64,000 nt of DNA from Pseudolactococcus laudensis (GCF_013449735.1 NZ_JACBNY010000003.1:113861-177860); one strand, 5' to 3'; numbered from the stretch's first letter, positions 8,287 to 17,347 are shown. Notes: generated by a model not told the origin, from the sequence alone. Program-made: numbers and translations.

Positions 8287-9147
8287 ATGAAAAAATATAA
8301 AAAAATAATCGTGTCAGGTTTAATTTTAAGTGCAGCAGTTGCCCTTGCAGCTTGTGGGAAATCGTCATCAACTGCGACATCTGAGACATCAAAAAATGAT
8401 AAAGTTACGACTATTACAGTTGCAACCGATGCAGATACGAAACCCTTCACTTTTTCTGAGAATGATCAACCGACAGGTTATGACATTGAAGTGGCGCGTG
8501 CGGTATTTAAAGAATTACCAGAATATAAACTCAAAGTAGAAGTGACTGACTTTGATAGTGTGATTGCAGGTGTAGACTCAGGTCGCTATCAGTTTGCGGC
8601 TAATGATATTGGTTGGCGAGAAGAACGAGCTGAAAAGTATTACTTCTCAGCCCCCTTGTCTAAATCGAATAATGCAGTTGCTGTGAAGTCAGATGTTAAA
8701 GTCAAAACCTTGGGTGATTTAGCTGGGAAATCTACAGAAGTACTTCCATCAGCAAATTACACCACCATTTTATCCAAATATAATGAGGCAAATCCGGATA
8801 AACAAGTTAAACTTAATTATGTCGATGGTAGCTATCCAACAGCTAGCCGATTAGCAGATGTTGACTCTGGAAAGATAGATTTTCTTTTATACGATGCGAT
8901 TTCGCTTAAAACAATTATCAAGGATAAGGGGTTGGACGATTTGAAGGTGGTTAATATCGCCTCAGAATCAACAGATTCTCACGATGGTTTTGAGTATTTC
9001 TTATTTACCAAGGATGCACAAGGCAAGGAATTGAAAACTAAGGTTGACAAGGTCTTGAAAAAGCTAGAGGCAAATGGTACACTCAAAGAGTTATCAGAAA
9101 AATATTTTGGTGGTGATTTTGTGCCATCAGCTGATGCCTATAAATAA
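8287..9147 (+). CDS. Polar amino-acid ABC transporter, substrate-binding lipoprotein
   Basis: The start at 8287 is preferred over the in-frame ATG at 8260 because AAGGGG lies at a good distance and the protein then opens with a standard lipoprotein signal, MKKYKKIIVSG, with lipobox LAAC near residues 21-24. The 286-residue product is a family-3 solute receptor (SBP_bac_3): VATDADTKPFTF, GYDIEVARAVFKEL, FDSVIAGVDSGRYQF and the C-terminal LEANGTLKELSEKYFGGD. Such receptors deliver polar amino acids; relatives include the cystine receptors TcyA/TcyK. The permease and ATPase follow directly. The DUF4059 gene and trxB downstream point to thiol or cystine supply, but this is inference. Confidence 0.85.
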   Translation: MKKYKKIIVSGLILSAAVALAACGKSSSTATSETSKNDKVTTITVATDADTKPFTFSENDQPTGYDIEVARAVFKELPEYKLKVEVTDFDSVIAGVDSGRYQFAANDIGWREERAEKYYFSAPLSKSNNAVAVKSDVKVKTLGDLAGKSTEVLPSANYTTILSKYNEANPDKQVKLNYVDGSYPTASRLADVDSGKIDFLLYDAISLKTIIKDKGLDDLKVVNIASESTDSHDGFEYFLFTKDAQGKELKTKVDKVLKKLEANGTLKELSEKYFGGDFVPSADAYK

Positions 9148-9212
9148 TCTGAATTATAAAAAAGGGTGTCATCGTCATCAGCCCGAAAAAGTATAGAAAG
9201 TTTTGATATACC

Positions 9213-10115
9213 ATGAAAAAAGCAAGCAAAATAGCCTTCGGGATATTGGCAGTCTTTGTGTTAACAATTGTGATTGTAAGTGTCACGGTCAAAGGGCAGT
9301 ACACGTTTACTGAGTTCTGGACCATGTTTTTTGACAAGATTTTTAACTGGAATGCCTTTATTAGTGCCTTTAAGCCTATCATCAGTCGGGTTCCAACATC
9401 CTTTATTATCACCTTGATTGCCATGGCGATAGGCCTTGTTTTAGGCTTACTTTTAGCCTTAATCAAGCTAAATCGAATTCCTGTTTTAGACCAAATCCGT
9501 GCGCTCGCAGTTAGTTTTATTCGCGGGACGCCGATTTATGTGCAACTTTTATTGACTTATACTGGCATTCCTTTGATTCTCAAAGCGATTAACCTTAATT
9601 ATGGCATGGCTTATAATATCAATGATATTTCGCCGATGCTTTTTGTCATTTTAACCTTTGCTTTTAATGAGGCAGCTTATAATTCTGAAACGATACGTGC
9701 AGCGATTGAGTCTGTCGATGTTGGTCAGATTGAGGCAGCAAAATCACTCGGTATGACTAATTTTCAAGTTTTTAAACGCGTGACATTGCCAGAAGCAGCA
9801 ACAGTTGCTGTTGCACCCCTCGGGAATGCGCTCATGGGCTTACTCAAAGGGACATCTCTTGCCTTTGTTGCAGGTGTCATTGAAATGACCGCTGAAGCTA
9901 AAATCATCGGTGGTTCAAGTTTCCGCGTTTTCGAAAGTTACCTCGCCGTCGCACTCGTTTACTGGGCCATTAACCTCGTCTTTGAAAATTTGATTAGATT
10001 ATTAGAGCGAAAATTACAGATTACACCGAAACAAAAAAATAAACGCCACTTAATCCCAACAGGAAATCCCTTTGAACAAGGTTCTGTGGACAATGGTGGA
10101 GGAGATGCCGTATGA
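9213..10115 (+). CDS. Polar amino-acid ABC transporter permease
   Basis: The 300-residue protein has an extra N-terminal helix (about 8-28) followed by the five-helix HisM/GlnP-type permease domain. The EAA-type coupling loop is readable as EAAKSLGMTNFQVFKRVTLPEA, and SFIRGTPIYVQLLL is a conserved signature of this family. The last four bases overlap the ATPase gene start. The length fits the YtmL/TcyL-like subfamily. It presumably works as a homodimer with the adjacent receptor and ATPase to import an amino acid, possibly cystine. Confidence 0.85.
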   Translation: MKKASKIAFGILAVFVLTIVIVSVTVKGQYTFTEFWTMFFDKIFNWNAFISAFKPIISRVPTSFIITLIAMAIGLVLGLLLALIKLNRIPVLDQIRALAVSFIRGTPIYVQLLLTYTGIPLILKAINLNYGMAYNINDISPMLFVILTFAFNEAAYNSETIRAAIESVDVGQIEAAKSLGMTNFQVFKRVTLPEAATVAVAPLGNALMGLLKGTSLAFVAGVIEMTAEAKIIGGSSFRVFESYLAVALVYWAINLVFENLIRLLERKLQITPKQKNKRHLIPTGNPFEQGSVDNGGGDAV

Positions 10116-10873
10116 CCATCAAACTTTCAAATCTATATAAAAAATTTGGTGACACTGTCGTCTTGGATGATGTGTCATTAGAAATTGAGCCAGGTGATGT
10201 AATTGCACTGATTGGGGCGTCTGGAGCTGGTAAATCGACTTTTTTGCGCTCGATTAATTATCTAGAAGCGCCGGATTCAGGTCATGTTGATATTGACGAT
10301 TTGCATCTCGATTTTGCGAATATCAGTAAAGAGGATATTCTTAAACTTCGACGTAAAACGGCCATGGTCTTTCAACAGTTCAATCTATTTGAGCGTCGAA
10401 CAGCACTTGAAAATGTCATGGAAGGCTTAATACAAGTCAAAAAACTAGATAAAGCAACTGCAGCGGAACAAGCCGCGCAAGAACTCATCAAGGTTGGTCT
10501 ATCAGATCGGATGGCTTATTATCCGAAATTTTTATCAGGTGGTCAAAAGCAACGTGTCGGGATTGCGAGAGCACTAGCTATGAAACCAGAGTTGTTACTC
10601 TTAGATGAACCAACATCTGCTCTTGATCCAGAATTGGTTAGTGAAGTGCAGGAGTCAATCATTCAAGCCGCTAAATCAGGTCAGACCATGATTATCGTTA
10701 GTCACGAGATGGATTTTGTTTATAATGTAGCGAGTAAAGTGATTTTTTTAGAACAGGGGAAAATCATAGAATCTGGCACGCCTGAAGACGTCTTTTACGC
10801 GCCAAAACATCCAAGAACGAAAGAATTTCTTGCGCGCCACACTAAAAATCTCGTAATAGGGAGTTTTCTTTAA
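10112..10873 (+). CDS. Polar amino-acid ABC transporter ATPase
   Basis: This 253-residue ATPase has Walker A GASGAGKST (about 35-43), Q-loop VFQQFNLF, signature [16 protein letters not shown], Walker [15 protein letters not shown] and the H-loop IIVSHEMDF, all typical of the GlnQ/HisP family. It overlaps the permease gene by four bases and shares its last base with the DUF4059 start codon, so the three are tightly coupled. It energises import by the receptor and permease encoded upstream. Confidence 0.9.
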   Translation: MTIKLSNLYKKFGDTVVLDDVSLEIEPGDVIALIGASGAGKSTFLRSINYLEAPDSGHVDIDDLHLDFANISKEDILKLRRKTAMVFQQFNLFERRTALENVMEGLIQVKKLDKATAAEQAAQELIKVGLSDRMAYYPKFLSGGQKQRVGIARALAMKPELLLLDEPTSALDPELVSEVQESIIQAAKSGQTMIIVSHEMDFVYNVASKVIFLEQGKIIESGTPEDVFYAPKHPRTKEFLARHTKNLVIGSFL

Positions 10874-11097
10874 TGCAAGCTATTTTAGCCATTTATCTTA
10901 AATCTTTGTTGATCTCAGCTGTCGTTGTGTTAATTCTCAGTGGCCTCTATATGTTAGGCACCATTTCCCGAAATTATGATAAGCCTTTAAGTGTTCGACA
11001 AAATAAAATTTTTGATGTCTTGTTGATTGATATCTTAACAATTCCAATCTTGAGTTTTGCTGTTTTGGCTATCTTGATTATTTTGAAGTCTAGATGA
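10873..11097 (+). CDS. DUF4059 small membrane protein
   Basis: The 74-residue product has two hydrophobic helices (about 10-30 and 48-71) around a conserved loop, TISRNYDKPLSVRQNKIFD. This matches DUF4059, a family known from streptococci and lactococci and often found between an amino-acid ABC ATPase and trxB, exactly as here. The start codon overlaps the ATPase stop. A role as an accessory membrane subunit of the transporter is suggested only by the conserved position. Confidence 0.7.
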   Translation: MQAILAIYLKSLLISAVVVLILSGLYMLGTISRNYDKPLSVRQNKIFDVLLIDILTIPILSFAVLAILIILKSR

Positions 11098-11253
11098 TTG
11101 ATTACAGCAATGTTTGTTTTATCTGGGATACGTATGATCTCTAAAAGTTGGAGTTTAATTCTAACCTTTAACGGTCATTTTTCATGAGGCAATTATTCTT
11201 ATGTAGGTTATAAAAGTCGTACAATATTTTCATCGGTTAATAAAACGATATAC

Positions 11254-11282
11254 TTGCATATTCAACGTGAGAAATATAGAAT
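11254..11282 (+). promoter_or_regulatory. trxB promoter
   Basis: TTGCAT (11254-11259), a 17-base spacer and TAGAAT (11277-11282). The rest of the 249-base gap back to 11098 shows no gene. Confidence 0.55.
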
Positions 11283-11297
11283 GTAATTACCATTTAT

Positions 11298-11323
11298 ATT
11301 CCTGAAATAATTATTCAAGGAAT
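11298..11323. promoter_or_regulatory. 26-bp palindrome in the trxB leader
   Basis: The stretch opens ATTCCT and closes AGGAAT, and 22 of 26 positions are symmetric. It lies about 9 to 34 bases after the predicted transcription start, so it is either an operator or a leader hairpin. Confidence 0.45.
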
Positions 11324-11346
11324 ATCAATAAAAAGTGAGGGAAAAA

Positions 11347-12270
11347 ATGACTTTATATGATACAATCGTCATCGGTGCCGGTCCTGGTGGGATGACAGCA
11401 GCGATGTATGCAGCTCGTAGTGAACTCAAAGTATTACTACTTGAACGTGGCGCACCTGGTGGCCAAATGAACAATACAGCTGAAGTAGAAAATTATCCAG
11501 GCTTTGATACGATTATGGGGCCTGAATTATCAATGAAAATGTATGAACCACTTGAAGGATTAGGTGTCGAAAATGCTTACGGCATTGTCCAAAATGTGAC
11601 TGTCAATTCTGAAGGCGTCAAACAAGTCATCACTGAAGATGAAGTTTACGAGGCTAGAACTGTCATTATCGCGACAGGTGCGCAACATCGTCACCTCAAT
11701 GTTCCTGGTGAAGAAGAGTACGGTGCACGCGGTGTATCTTACTGTGCGGTCTGTGACGGTGCTTTCTTCCGTAACCAAGATATTTTGGTTGTTGGAGGTG
11801 GAGATTCAGCCGTAGAAGAAGCGCTATTTCTCACGCGTTTTGGTAGCTCTGTGACGATCTTACATCGTCGTGATGAACTCCGCGCCCAAAAAATCATCCA
11901 AGAACGTGCTTATTCAAATGAAAAAATTTCATTCATCTGGGATTCAGCCGTAGAAGAAGTTTTAGGCAATGACATGAAGATTACAGGCGTTCGGATTAAA
12001 AATCTTAAAACGGGTGAAATCAGTGAAAAAGAATTTGGTGGCCTGTTTGTCTATATCGGTATTGATCCAATGACAGATACAGTGAAAGATCTGGGGATTA
12101 CGGATGAGATTGGCTGGATTATAACTGATCAAGGCATGCAAACTAAAGTACCAGGAATCTTCGCAGTGGGAGATGTCCGCCAAAAAGATCTACGTCAAAT
12201 CACGACAGCAGTCGGAGAAGGTGCACTTGCTGGTCAAGGTGTTTACAAATACATCACGGATAATGCTTGA
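11347..12270 (+). CDS. trxB: Thioredoxin-disulfide reductase
   Basis: This 307-residue NADPH flavoprotein reduces thioredoxin in the cytoplasm. The FAD site GAGPGGMTAA is near residue 10, the redox pair C133/C136 sits in SYCAVCDG, the NADPH site VGGGDSAVEEA is near 150, and the C-terminal FAD motif is GIFAVGDVRQKDLRQI. Length and motif order match the low-molecular-weight bacterial TrxB. The ATG at 11347 is chosen over the upstream GTG at 11335 because GTGAGGG then serves as ribosome site. The gene has its own promoter and terminator. Confidence 0.96.
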   Translation: MTLYDTIVIGAGPGGMTAAMYAARSELKVLLLERGAPGGQMNNTAEVENYPGFDTIMGPELSMKMYEPLEGLGVENAYGIVQNVTVNSEGVKQVITEDEVYEARTVIIATGAQHRHLNVPGEEEYGARGVSYCAVCDGAFFRNQDILVVGGGDSAVEEALFLTRFGSSVTILHRRDELRAQKIIQERAYSNEKISFIWDSAVEEVLGNDMKITGVRIKNLKTGEISEKEFGGLFVYIGIDPMTDTVKDLGITDEIGWIITDQGMQTKVPGIFAVGDVRQKDLRQITTAVGEGALAGQGVYKYITDNA

Positions 12271-12290
12271 TATAAATGACGAGATAATTT

Positions 12291-12315
12291 AAAAGAATCG
12301 AAAGGTTCTTTTTTT
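12291..12315 (+). terminator. trxB terminator
   Basis: AAAAGAATC, GAAA loop and GGTTCTTTTTTT form a stem with a T-run. Confidence 0.75.
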
Positions 12316-12373
12316 ATTTTAAGCAAAGATATGTTTTTTATGTTATAATGACTATATGATGGCTATTTCTAGC

Positions 12374-12410
12374 ATCAGGATTTTAAAGGATGACAGTCAT
12401 CCGACCTGAT
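12374..12410 (+). other. Nested hairpin in the secG leader
   Basis: ATCAGG (12374-12379) pairs with CCTGAT (12405-12410), and the enclosed GGATGACAGTCATCC (12388-12402) is itself a palindrome. The element precedes secG by about 45 bases. Confidence 0.45.
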
Positions 12411-12454
12411 TGGGACAGAAATAACCAAATGTTGAATGTAGAAAGTCGGAGAAG

Positions 12455-12703
12455 ATGATAAAAGTTATTTACGATATTTTAATTGCAGTCTTACTTATAT
12501 TGTCAGCAGTTTTAATTGTGTCAATTATGATTCAACCCTCTAAACAAGACAGCGCTGCAAGTGCCTTTACAGGCGGTGGTGATGAACTATTTGAGCGACG
12601 TAAAGCACGAGGCTTTGAAGCCGTGATGCAACGTTTTACTGGTGTGATGATTGGACTTTGGCTGCTTGTTGGTTTTGCACTAGTTGTTTTATCTACCAGA
12701 TAA
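12455..12703 (+). CDS. secG: Preprotein translocase subunit SecG
   Basis: The 82-residue protein has the SecG layout: an N-terminal helix (about 5-25), a cytoplasmic loop with SKQDSAASAFTGGGDELFERRKARG and a second helix (about 60-79). SecG is the small accessory subunit of the SecYEG channel. GGAGAAG lies just before the ATG. It precedes rnr and smpB, the secG-rnr-smpB order common in streptococci and other Firmicutes. Confidence 0.93.
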   Translation: MIKVIYDILIAVLLILSAVLIVSIMIQPSKQDSAASAFTGGGDELFERRKARGFEAVMQRFTGVMIGLWLLVGFALVVLSTR

Positions 12704-12829
12704 TGACGGGAATCTCTAAACTTTGTGCTTGAAGGCCGTTTTTCGAGACAGGACAGATGAGGCGATTCTTGCTTTATCTATTGCACCATTGTCAAAACGG
12801 TTGAGTCGTGAAGTGTCAGGTACCCTAAA

Positions 12830-12858
12830 AAAAGGCTGGGATAAACTCTCAGCTTTTT
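12830..12858 (+). terminator. Stem-loop between secG and rnr
   Basis: AAAAGGCTGGG pairs with CTCAGCTTTTT (two G-U pairs) around a seven-base loop, with five T bases. It may terminate part of the secG transcript before rnr. Confidence 0.6.
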
Positions 12859-12910
12859 GTGTTATCACAACGAAATATACTGAGTCCTACTCAAAAAATA
12901 GAAAGAATAT

Positions 12911-15214
12911 ATGAAATTAAGTAAAAAAGTAACTGATTTTTTGGCAAATATGCCATCAAAATCAATCTCGCCAAAAATGTTAGCAACCAATCTAGGTTTA
13001 GCTGATAATGCGAGCGATTATAAGCATTTGCTCAAAACAATTGCCCAATTAGAAGAAAACAAAGCTATTGAAGTAACAGCAGCAGGCAATCTTGCCTTGC
13101 CGCAACCAGAGGCAGAAGTCCTAGAAGGTACTTTCTCAGCTAACCCTCGTGGTTTTGGTTTCGTTAGAATTGGTGAAAATGAGCCAGATGTTTTTGTTAA
13201 GCGTGGTAACACCAAATTTGCCATGAATGAAGACACTGTTGAAGTGAAGATTACGTCACCAGCTAATGCACTCAAAGGCAACGAGGCAGAAGGTAAAGTT
13301 GTCGCGATTAAATCTCGTGCTGTGACGAGTTTAGTCGGTGAATTTTACGCTTTTGACCCTGAAGAAAAGAAAAATAGCGGCTCGCTCTTAGGCTACGTTA
13401 TTAATAAAAATAAGAAAATTCCATTCAGAACGAATATCTCTAAAAAAGGCTTGCACCCAGAAGTCGGTGATATTGTTCGTGTGGATGTTACGCACTATCC
13501 TGACCGGGACTTCCCAGAAGTTCTCCAAGGTATCGTAACTGAGATTATCGGTAAAGCAACAGATACAGGGATTGACGTCTTAGAAGTTTTGGAATCACTT
13601 GGTATTCCATCTCCATTCCCAGAAGACGTCATCGCTGAAGCTAATGCTGTGCCAGATGAAATTGATGAAAAAGATATCATTGGTCGAGTTGACTACCGTA
13701 ATGAAATCACCTTCACCATTGATGGTGCAGATGCTAAAGACCTTGACGATGCCGTCCATATCAAAGCACTAGATAACGGTAACATTGAGCTTGGTGTGCA
13801 TATCGCTGATGTCAGCTACTATGTGACAGAAGGGTCAGCTCTTGATCGTGAGGCGCTCAACCGCGGTACATCAACTTACGTGACAGACCGTGTTGTACCG
13901 ATGCTACCAGAACGTTTGTCAAATGGTATCTGTTCCCTTAATCCACGTGTGAACCGTTTTACGCAGTCATGTGTTATGGAAATTAATTCAGACGGCCATG
14001 TTGTTAACTATCAAATTTCTCAGTCTGTGATTAAAACAACGGAACGTATGACTTACTCTGATGTCAACGAAATGCTCGCTGGCAATCAAGAGTTTTTGGA
14101 TAAATTTGCTGTAATTGCTGAATCAGTCGAGCAAATGGCGAAACTTCATGAGATTTTGCTTGCCATGCGTGCTCGCCGTGGCTCAATTGACTTTGAAACG
14201 CAAGAAGCGAAAATCATCGTTGACAAACTTGGTAAACCAATCGAGATTCAAGTCCGCAAACGTGGGACAGCTGAGATGATGATTGAGTCCTTCATGCTGA
14301 TTGCTAATGAAACGGTAGCGCGTAGCTTTGCGATACGTGAACTGCCGTTTATCTACCGTGTTCATGAGCATCCAAAAGCAGACAAATTAACCCGTTTTAT
14401 TGATTTTGCATCAGTATTTGGTATTCCTTTGAAAGGGACACCTGAAAAAATGCAGTCAAAAGACTTGCAAGATTTCATGCTGAAAATTAAAGGTCAACCA
14501 GGTGAAATGGTACTCTCAACTATGCTTTTGCGCTCAATGCAACAAGCGCGTTATGATGAAGATAACCTCGGTCATTTCGGTCTAGCTGCGGAATACTATA
14601 CGCATTTCACTTCTCCGATTCGCCGTTACCCAGACTTACTTGTGCATCGCTTGATTCGTGCTGAAAGCCATCCGACGACTGAAGTCATCGAGCATTTCGA
14701 AGAAATCATCCCTGAAGTGGCTAAGCTCACATCGTCTCGCGAACGCCGCGCCATTGATGCTGAACGTGCCGTTGAAGCCATGAAAAAAGCAGAGTACATG
14801 GAAAGTTATGTTGGTACTGAGTACGACGTGACAATTTCATCTGTCACACGTTTTGGTTTCTTCGTGTCACTTCCTAATACCATTGAAGGCTTGGTGCACA
14901 TGTCGACGCTGGGTGATGATTTCTACAACTTTAACGAGCGGGATTTGACCCTCAAAGGAGAGCGTACTGGTAAAGTGTTCCGCATGGGACAGCCTGTTAA
15001 AGTCAAATTGGTAAAGGCCGATAAAATCACTGGCGACATCGACTTTGAACATGTCGACAGCGATTTAGACGTCGTTGAAGCTGTTGAAAAACGTAGTAGA
15101 GACAGCCGTGGCGGACGTGATTCACGTGATAAACGTCCTGATTGGAAGAAAAATAAAGATAAAGACAAGAAACCTTTTCATAAAAAAGGCGGAAAACCTA
15201 CTAGAAAAAAATAG
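12911..15214 (+). CDS. rnr: Ribonuclease R
   Basis: A 767-residue 3'-5' exoribonuclease that degrades structured RNA and takes part in trans-translation with SmpB. The N-terminus has a winged-helix-like segment and cold-shock domains (about 70-220, for example NPRGFGFVRIGENEPDVFV). The RNB catalytic domain (about 250-590) shows FTIDGADAKDLDDAVHI with the metal-binding aspartates. An S1 domain lies at about 640-715 (VTRFGFFVSLPNTIEGLVHMS). The last 40 residues are very rich in lysine, arginine and aspartate, as usual in RNase R. smpB starts 13 bases after the stop. Confidence 0.96.
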   Translation: MKLSKKVTDFLANMPSKSISPKMLATNLGLADNASDYKHLLKTIAQLEENKAIEVTAAGNLALPQPEAEVLEGTFSANPRGFGFVRIGENEPDVFVKRGNTKFAMNEDTVEVKITSPANALKGNEAEGKVVAIKSRAVTSLVGEFYAFDPEEKKNSGSLLGYVINKNKKIPFRTNISKKGLHPEVGDIVRVDVTHYPDRDFPEVLQGIVTEIIGKATDTGIDVLEVLESLGIPSPFPEDVIAEANAVPDEIDEKDIIGRVDYRNEITFTIDGADAKDLDDAVHIKALDNGNIELGVHIADVSYYVTEGSALDREALNRGTSTYVTDRVVPMLPERLSNGICSLNPRVNRFTQSCVMEINSDGHVVNYQISQSVIKTTERMTYSDVNEMLAGNQEFLDKFAVIAESVEQMAKLHEILLAMRARRGSIDFETQEAKIIVDKLGKPIEIQVRKRGTAEMMIESFMLIANETVARSFAIRELPFIYRVHEHPKADKLTRFIDFASVFGIPLKGTPEKMQSKDLQDFMLKIKGQPGEMVLSTMLLRSMQQARYDEDNLGHFGLAAEYYTHFTSPIRRYPDLLVHRLIRAESHPTTEVIEHFEEIIPEVAKLTSSRERRAIDAERAVEAMKKAEYMESYVGTEYDVTISSVTRFGFFVSLPNTIEGLVHMSTLGDDFYNFNERDLTLKGERTGKVFRMGQPVKVKLVKADKITGDIDFEHVDSDLDVVEAVEKRSRDSRGGRDSRDKRPDWKKNKDKDKKPFHKKGGKPTRKK

Positions 15215-15227
15215 GAGGTGTTTGTAA

Positions 15228-15698
15228 ATGGCAAAAGATAAAGTCAAAGATAATGTTGTCGCTCAAAATAAAAAGGCGCATTATGACTATGAGATTACCG
15301 AAACATTTGAGGCTGGCATTGTGCTGACTGGTACAGAAATCAAGTCAGTTAGACAAGCTCGAATCAATATCAGAGATGGTTTTGCACGTGTGAGAAATGG
15401 CGAAGTTTGGCTGAGTAATGTTCACATTTCACCTTTCGACGAAGGTAATATCTGGAATGTTGACCCGACGCGCAGTCGCAAACTCTTATTGCATAAAAAG
15501 CAAATCGCTAAAATTGAAGCTGAAATTTCACAAGCTGGTATGAGTTTTGTGCCTTTACGAGTCTACATTAAAGATGGTTTTGCTAAAGTCCTCATGGGTC
15601 TTGCCAAAGGTAAGAAAAATTATGACAAACGCGAGACGATCAAACGCAAGGAACAAAACCGTGACATCGCCAAACAACTGAAAGCCTTTAACCGTTGA
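15228..15698 (+). CDS. smpB: SsrA-binding protein SmpB
   Basis: The 156-residue protein binds tmRNA and brings it to stalled ribosomes. Family motifs include [61 protein letters not shown] and the basic tail [28 protein letters not shown] precedes the ATG. It is in one operon with rnr, and the two products cooperate in ribosome rescue and decay of the tagged message. No tmRNA gene is seen next to it. Confidence 0.96.
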   Translation: MAKDKVKDNVVAQNKKAHYDYEITETFEAGIVLTGTEIKSVRQARINIRDGFARVRNGEVWLSNVHISPFDEGNIWNVDPTRSRKLLLHKKQIAKIEAEISQAGMSFVPLRVYIKDGFAKVLMGLAKGKKNYDKRETIKRKEQNRDIAKQLKAFNR

Positions 15699-15716
15699 GC
15701 AATCAACGGTTTTTTT
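15690..15716 (+). terminator. smpB terminator
   Basis: AACCGTTGA, GCAA loop and TCAACGGTT followed by T bases. It overlaps the last codons of smpB. Confidence 0.85.
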
Positions 15717-15806
15717 GATGTTCTTTTGATGTACTAAAGTAGAATATGTCCTGTTAGTACAAGCTCATTGTCCTGAAATTACATATGCAATTAAAGTTCA
15801 TGCTGT

Positions 15807-15957
15807 TATAATTTAATTATAGCTATGGGATATAAAGTGAGTAAGAAAATAATTTAAGCGCAAAATTATTAGATTTATCGACTGATTGCTATATCTGATT
15901 AGCTAGAAGTTACATAAGCAAGTTTCTATCGTCGTCTATGAGGTAGACGATTTTTTT
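15807..15957 (+). ncRNA. Candidate small RNA in the smpB-ugd gap
   Basis: The 425-base gap 15699-16123 holds no convincing gene. It does hold an extended -10 (TGTTATAAT ending at 15812) followed about 115 bases later by a strong terminator, TCGTCTA, TGAGG, TAGACGA plus seven T bases (15932-15957). That terminator is separate from smpB's own terminator. A transcript of roughly 140 bases would result. No -35 or conserved fold is recognised. Confidence 0.35.
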
Positions 15958-16141
15958 ATGCCTCAAAATATCTTGAAATTAGCATCGCATCTATTATTTT
16001 GTGAATTTGTTCCTCTTTTTTTGACTTAATACTTCTAAAAAACAAGGAACTTGTCGAAAGATATTATCATATAATGAGCTGTACTGCTTATTTTTATTAA
16101 TTATAGAAAAGAAAAAAACAAGATTGCGAATCAATGGGAAA

Positions 16142-17311
16142 ATGAGGATATCGGTATTTGGGTTAGGTTATGTTGGTCTAGCGAATTCATTGTTATTAGG
16201 TCAGCATGAAGAGGTGGTGGGCTATGATATTGATAGTCACAAGATAACATTATTGGAACAAGGTTGCTCGCCTTTAATAGATGATTACATCGAGTCATTT
16301 ATTAAAGAGAAACGTTCTAATGTGAGCTATACTAGTGATTTTGAGCAGGCGGTTTTACATGGAGAGTATTTGGTGATTGCAACACCAACAGACTATGATG
16401 AATCAACAGATTATTTTAATACATCGTCTATTGAAGAGGTGATTGAAAAAGCAATTCAAATCAAAGCTGATGCGAAGTTCATTATCAAATCTACGATTCC
16501 AATCGGCTATGTTGCGACCCTAAAAAAACAATTTCCAAGTGTTCAAACTATTATTTTTTGTCCTGAGTTTTTGAGGGAAGGAACAGCACTGTATGACAAT
16601 CTTTATCCGTCTAGGATCATCATTGGTGATACAACTGATGCAGCAAAAGAAATAGGTGCTTTATTTTTGAGAAATGTCTGGGATAAGGAAGTGGCTGTGC
16701 TATACACGGGTGAAACCGAGGCGGAAGCAATCAAGTTATTTGCCAATACTTACTTAGCCCTTCGTGTCGCTTATTTTAATGAATTGGATACTTTTGCGCA
16801 GATAAATGGACTTGAATCTAGACAAATCATTGAAGGAATGGGATTAGATGAGCGCATCGGTTCTCACTATAACAACCCAAGTTTTGGTTATGGTGGCTAT
16901 TGTTTGCCTAAGGATACCAAGCAGTTAAAACAAAATTATCGTCAAGTCCCTGAGAGATTAATTTCAGCGATTGTTGCATCAAATGATGTTCGAAAAGATT
17001 TTGTTGCTGATAAGATTGTGGCGAAAAATCCTAAAACAGTCGGTATTTATCGTTTAAAGATGAAGCATGGTAGCGATAACTTTAGATATAGTGCGATTCA
17101 AGATGTTATGACGAGACTAAAATCTAAGGGTGTTGAAATTGTTATTTACGAACCAACTTTGAGTGTGCCAAATTTTAAGGGAAGTCAACTTGTGCATAGT
17201 TTAGAAGACTTTAAAAAAGCGGCTGAGATTATAGTTGCCAATCGATGGGATGAAAGTCTGCGCGACGTTGCACATAAAGTGCACACGCACGATGTATTTG
17301 TGAGAGATTAA
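16142..17311 (+). CDS. hasB: UDP-glucose 6-dehydrogenase (HasB-like)
   Basis: This 389-residue enzyme oxidises UDP-glucose to UDP-glucuronate with NAD. It begins MRISVFGLGYVGLANSLLL, the Rossmann NAD motif. The middle has EFLREGTALYDNLYPSRIIIG, and the catalytic cysteine C254 lies in FGYGGYCLPKDTKQL. The ATG at 16142 is chosen because the Rossmann strand starts there; a TTG at 16124 is possible, and neither has a strong ribosome site. The next gene, 36 bases downstream, encodes a hyaluronan-synthase-like enzyme that would use UDP-glucuronate. The pair is richer in A+T than nearby housekeeping genes and is bounded by terminators, as in an acquired cassette. Confidence 0.85.
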   Translation: MRISVFGLGYVGLANSLLLGQHEEVVGYDIDSHKITLLEQGCSPLIDDYIESFIKEKRSNVSYTSDFEQAVLHGEYLVIATPTDYDESTDYFNTSSIEEVIEKAIQIKADAKFIIKSTIPIGYVATLKKQFPSVQTIIFCPEFLREGTALYDNLYPSRIIIGDTTDAAKEIGALFLRNVWDKEVAVLYTGETEAEAIKLFANTYLALRVAYFNELDTFAQINGLESRQIIEGMGLDERIGSHYNNPSFGYGGYCLPKDTKQLKQNYRQVPERLISAIVASNDVRKDFVADKIVAKNPKTVGIYRLKMKHGSDNFRYSAIQDVMTRLKSKGVEIVIYEPTLSVPNFKGSQLVHSLEDFKKAAEIIVANRWDESLRDVAHKVHTHDVFVRD

Positions 17312-17347
17312 AATATAAAGTCTATCAACTGGATTAATGGAGAGAAG

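Noticed and set aside
12723..12914. A 63-codon open frame between secG and rnr
   Set aside because: It has no ribosome site, runs through the stem-loop at 12830-12858 and has no protein-like conservation pattern.
15699..16123. tmRNA (ssrA) gene next to smpB
   Set aside because: No tRNA-Ala-like ends or tag-peptide frame could be recognised in the gap.
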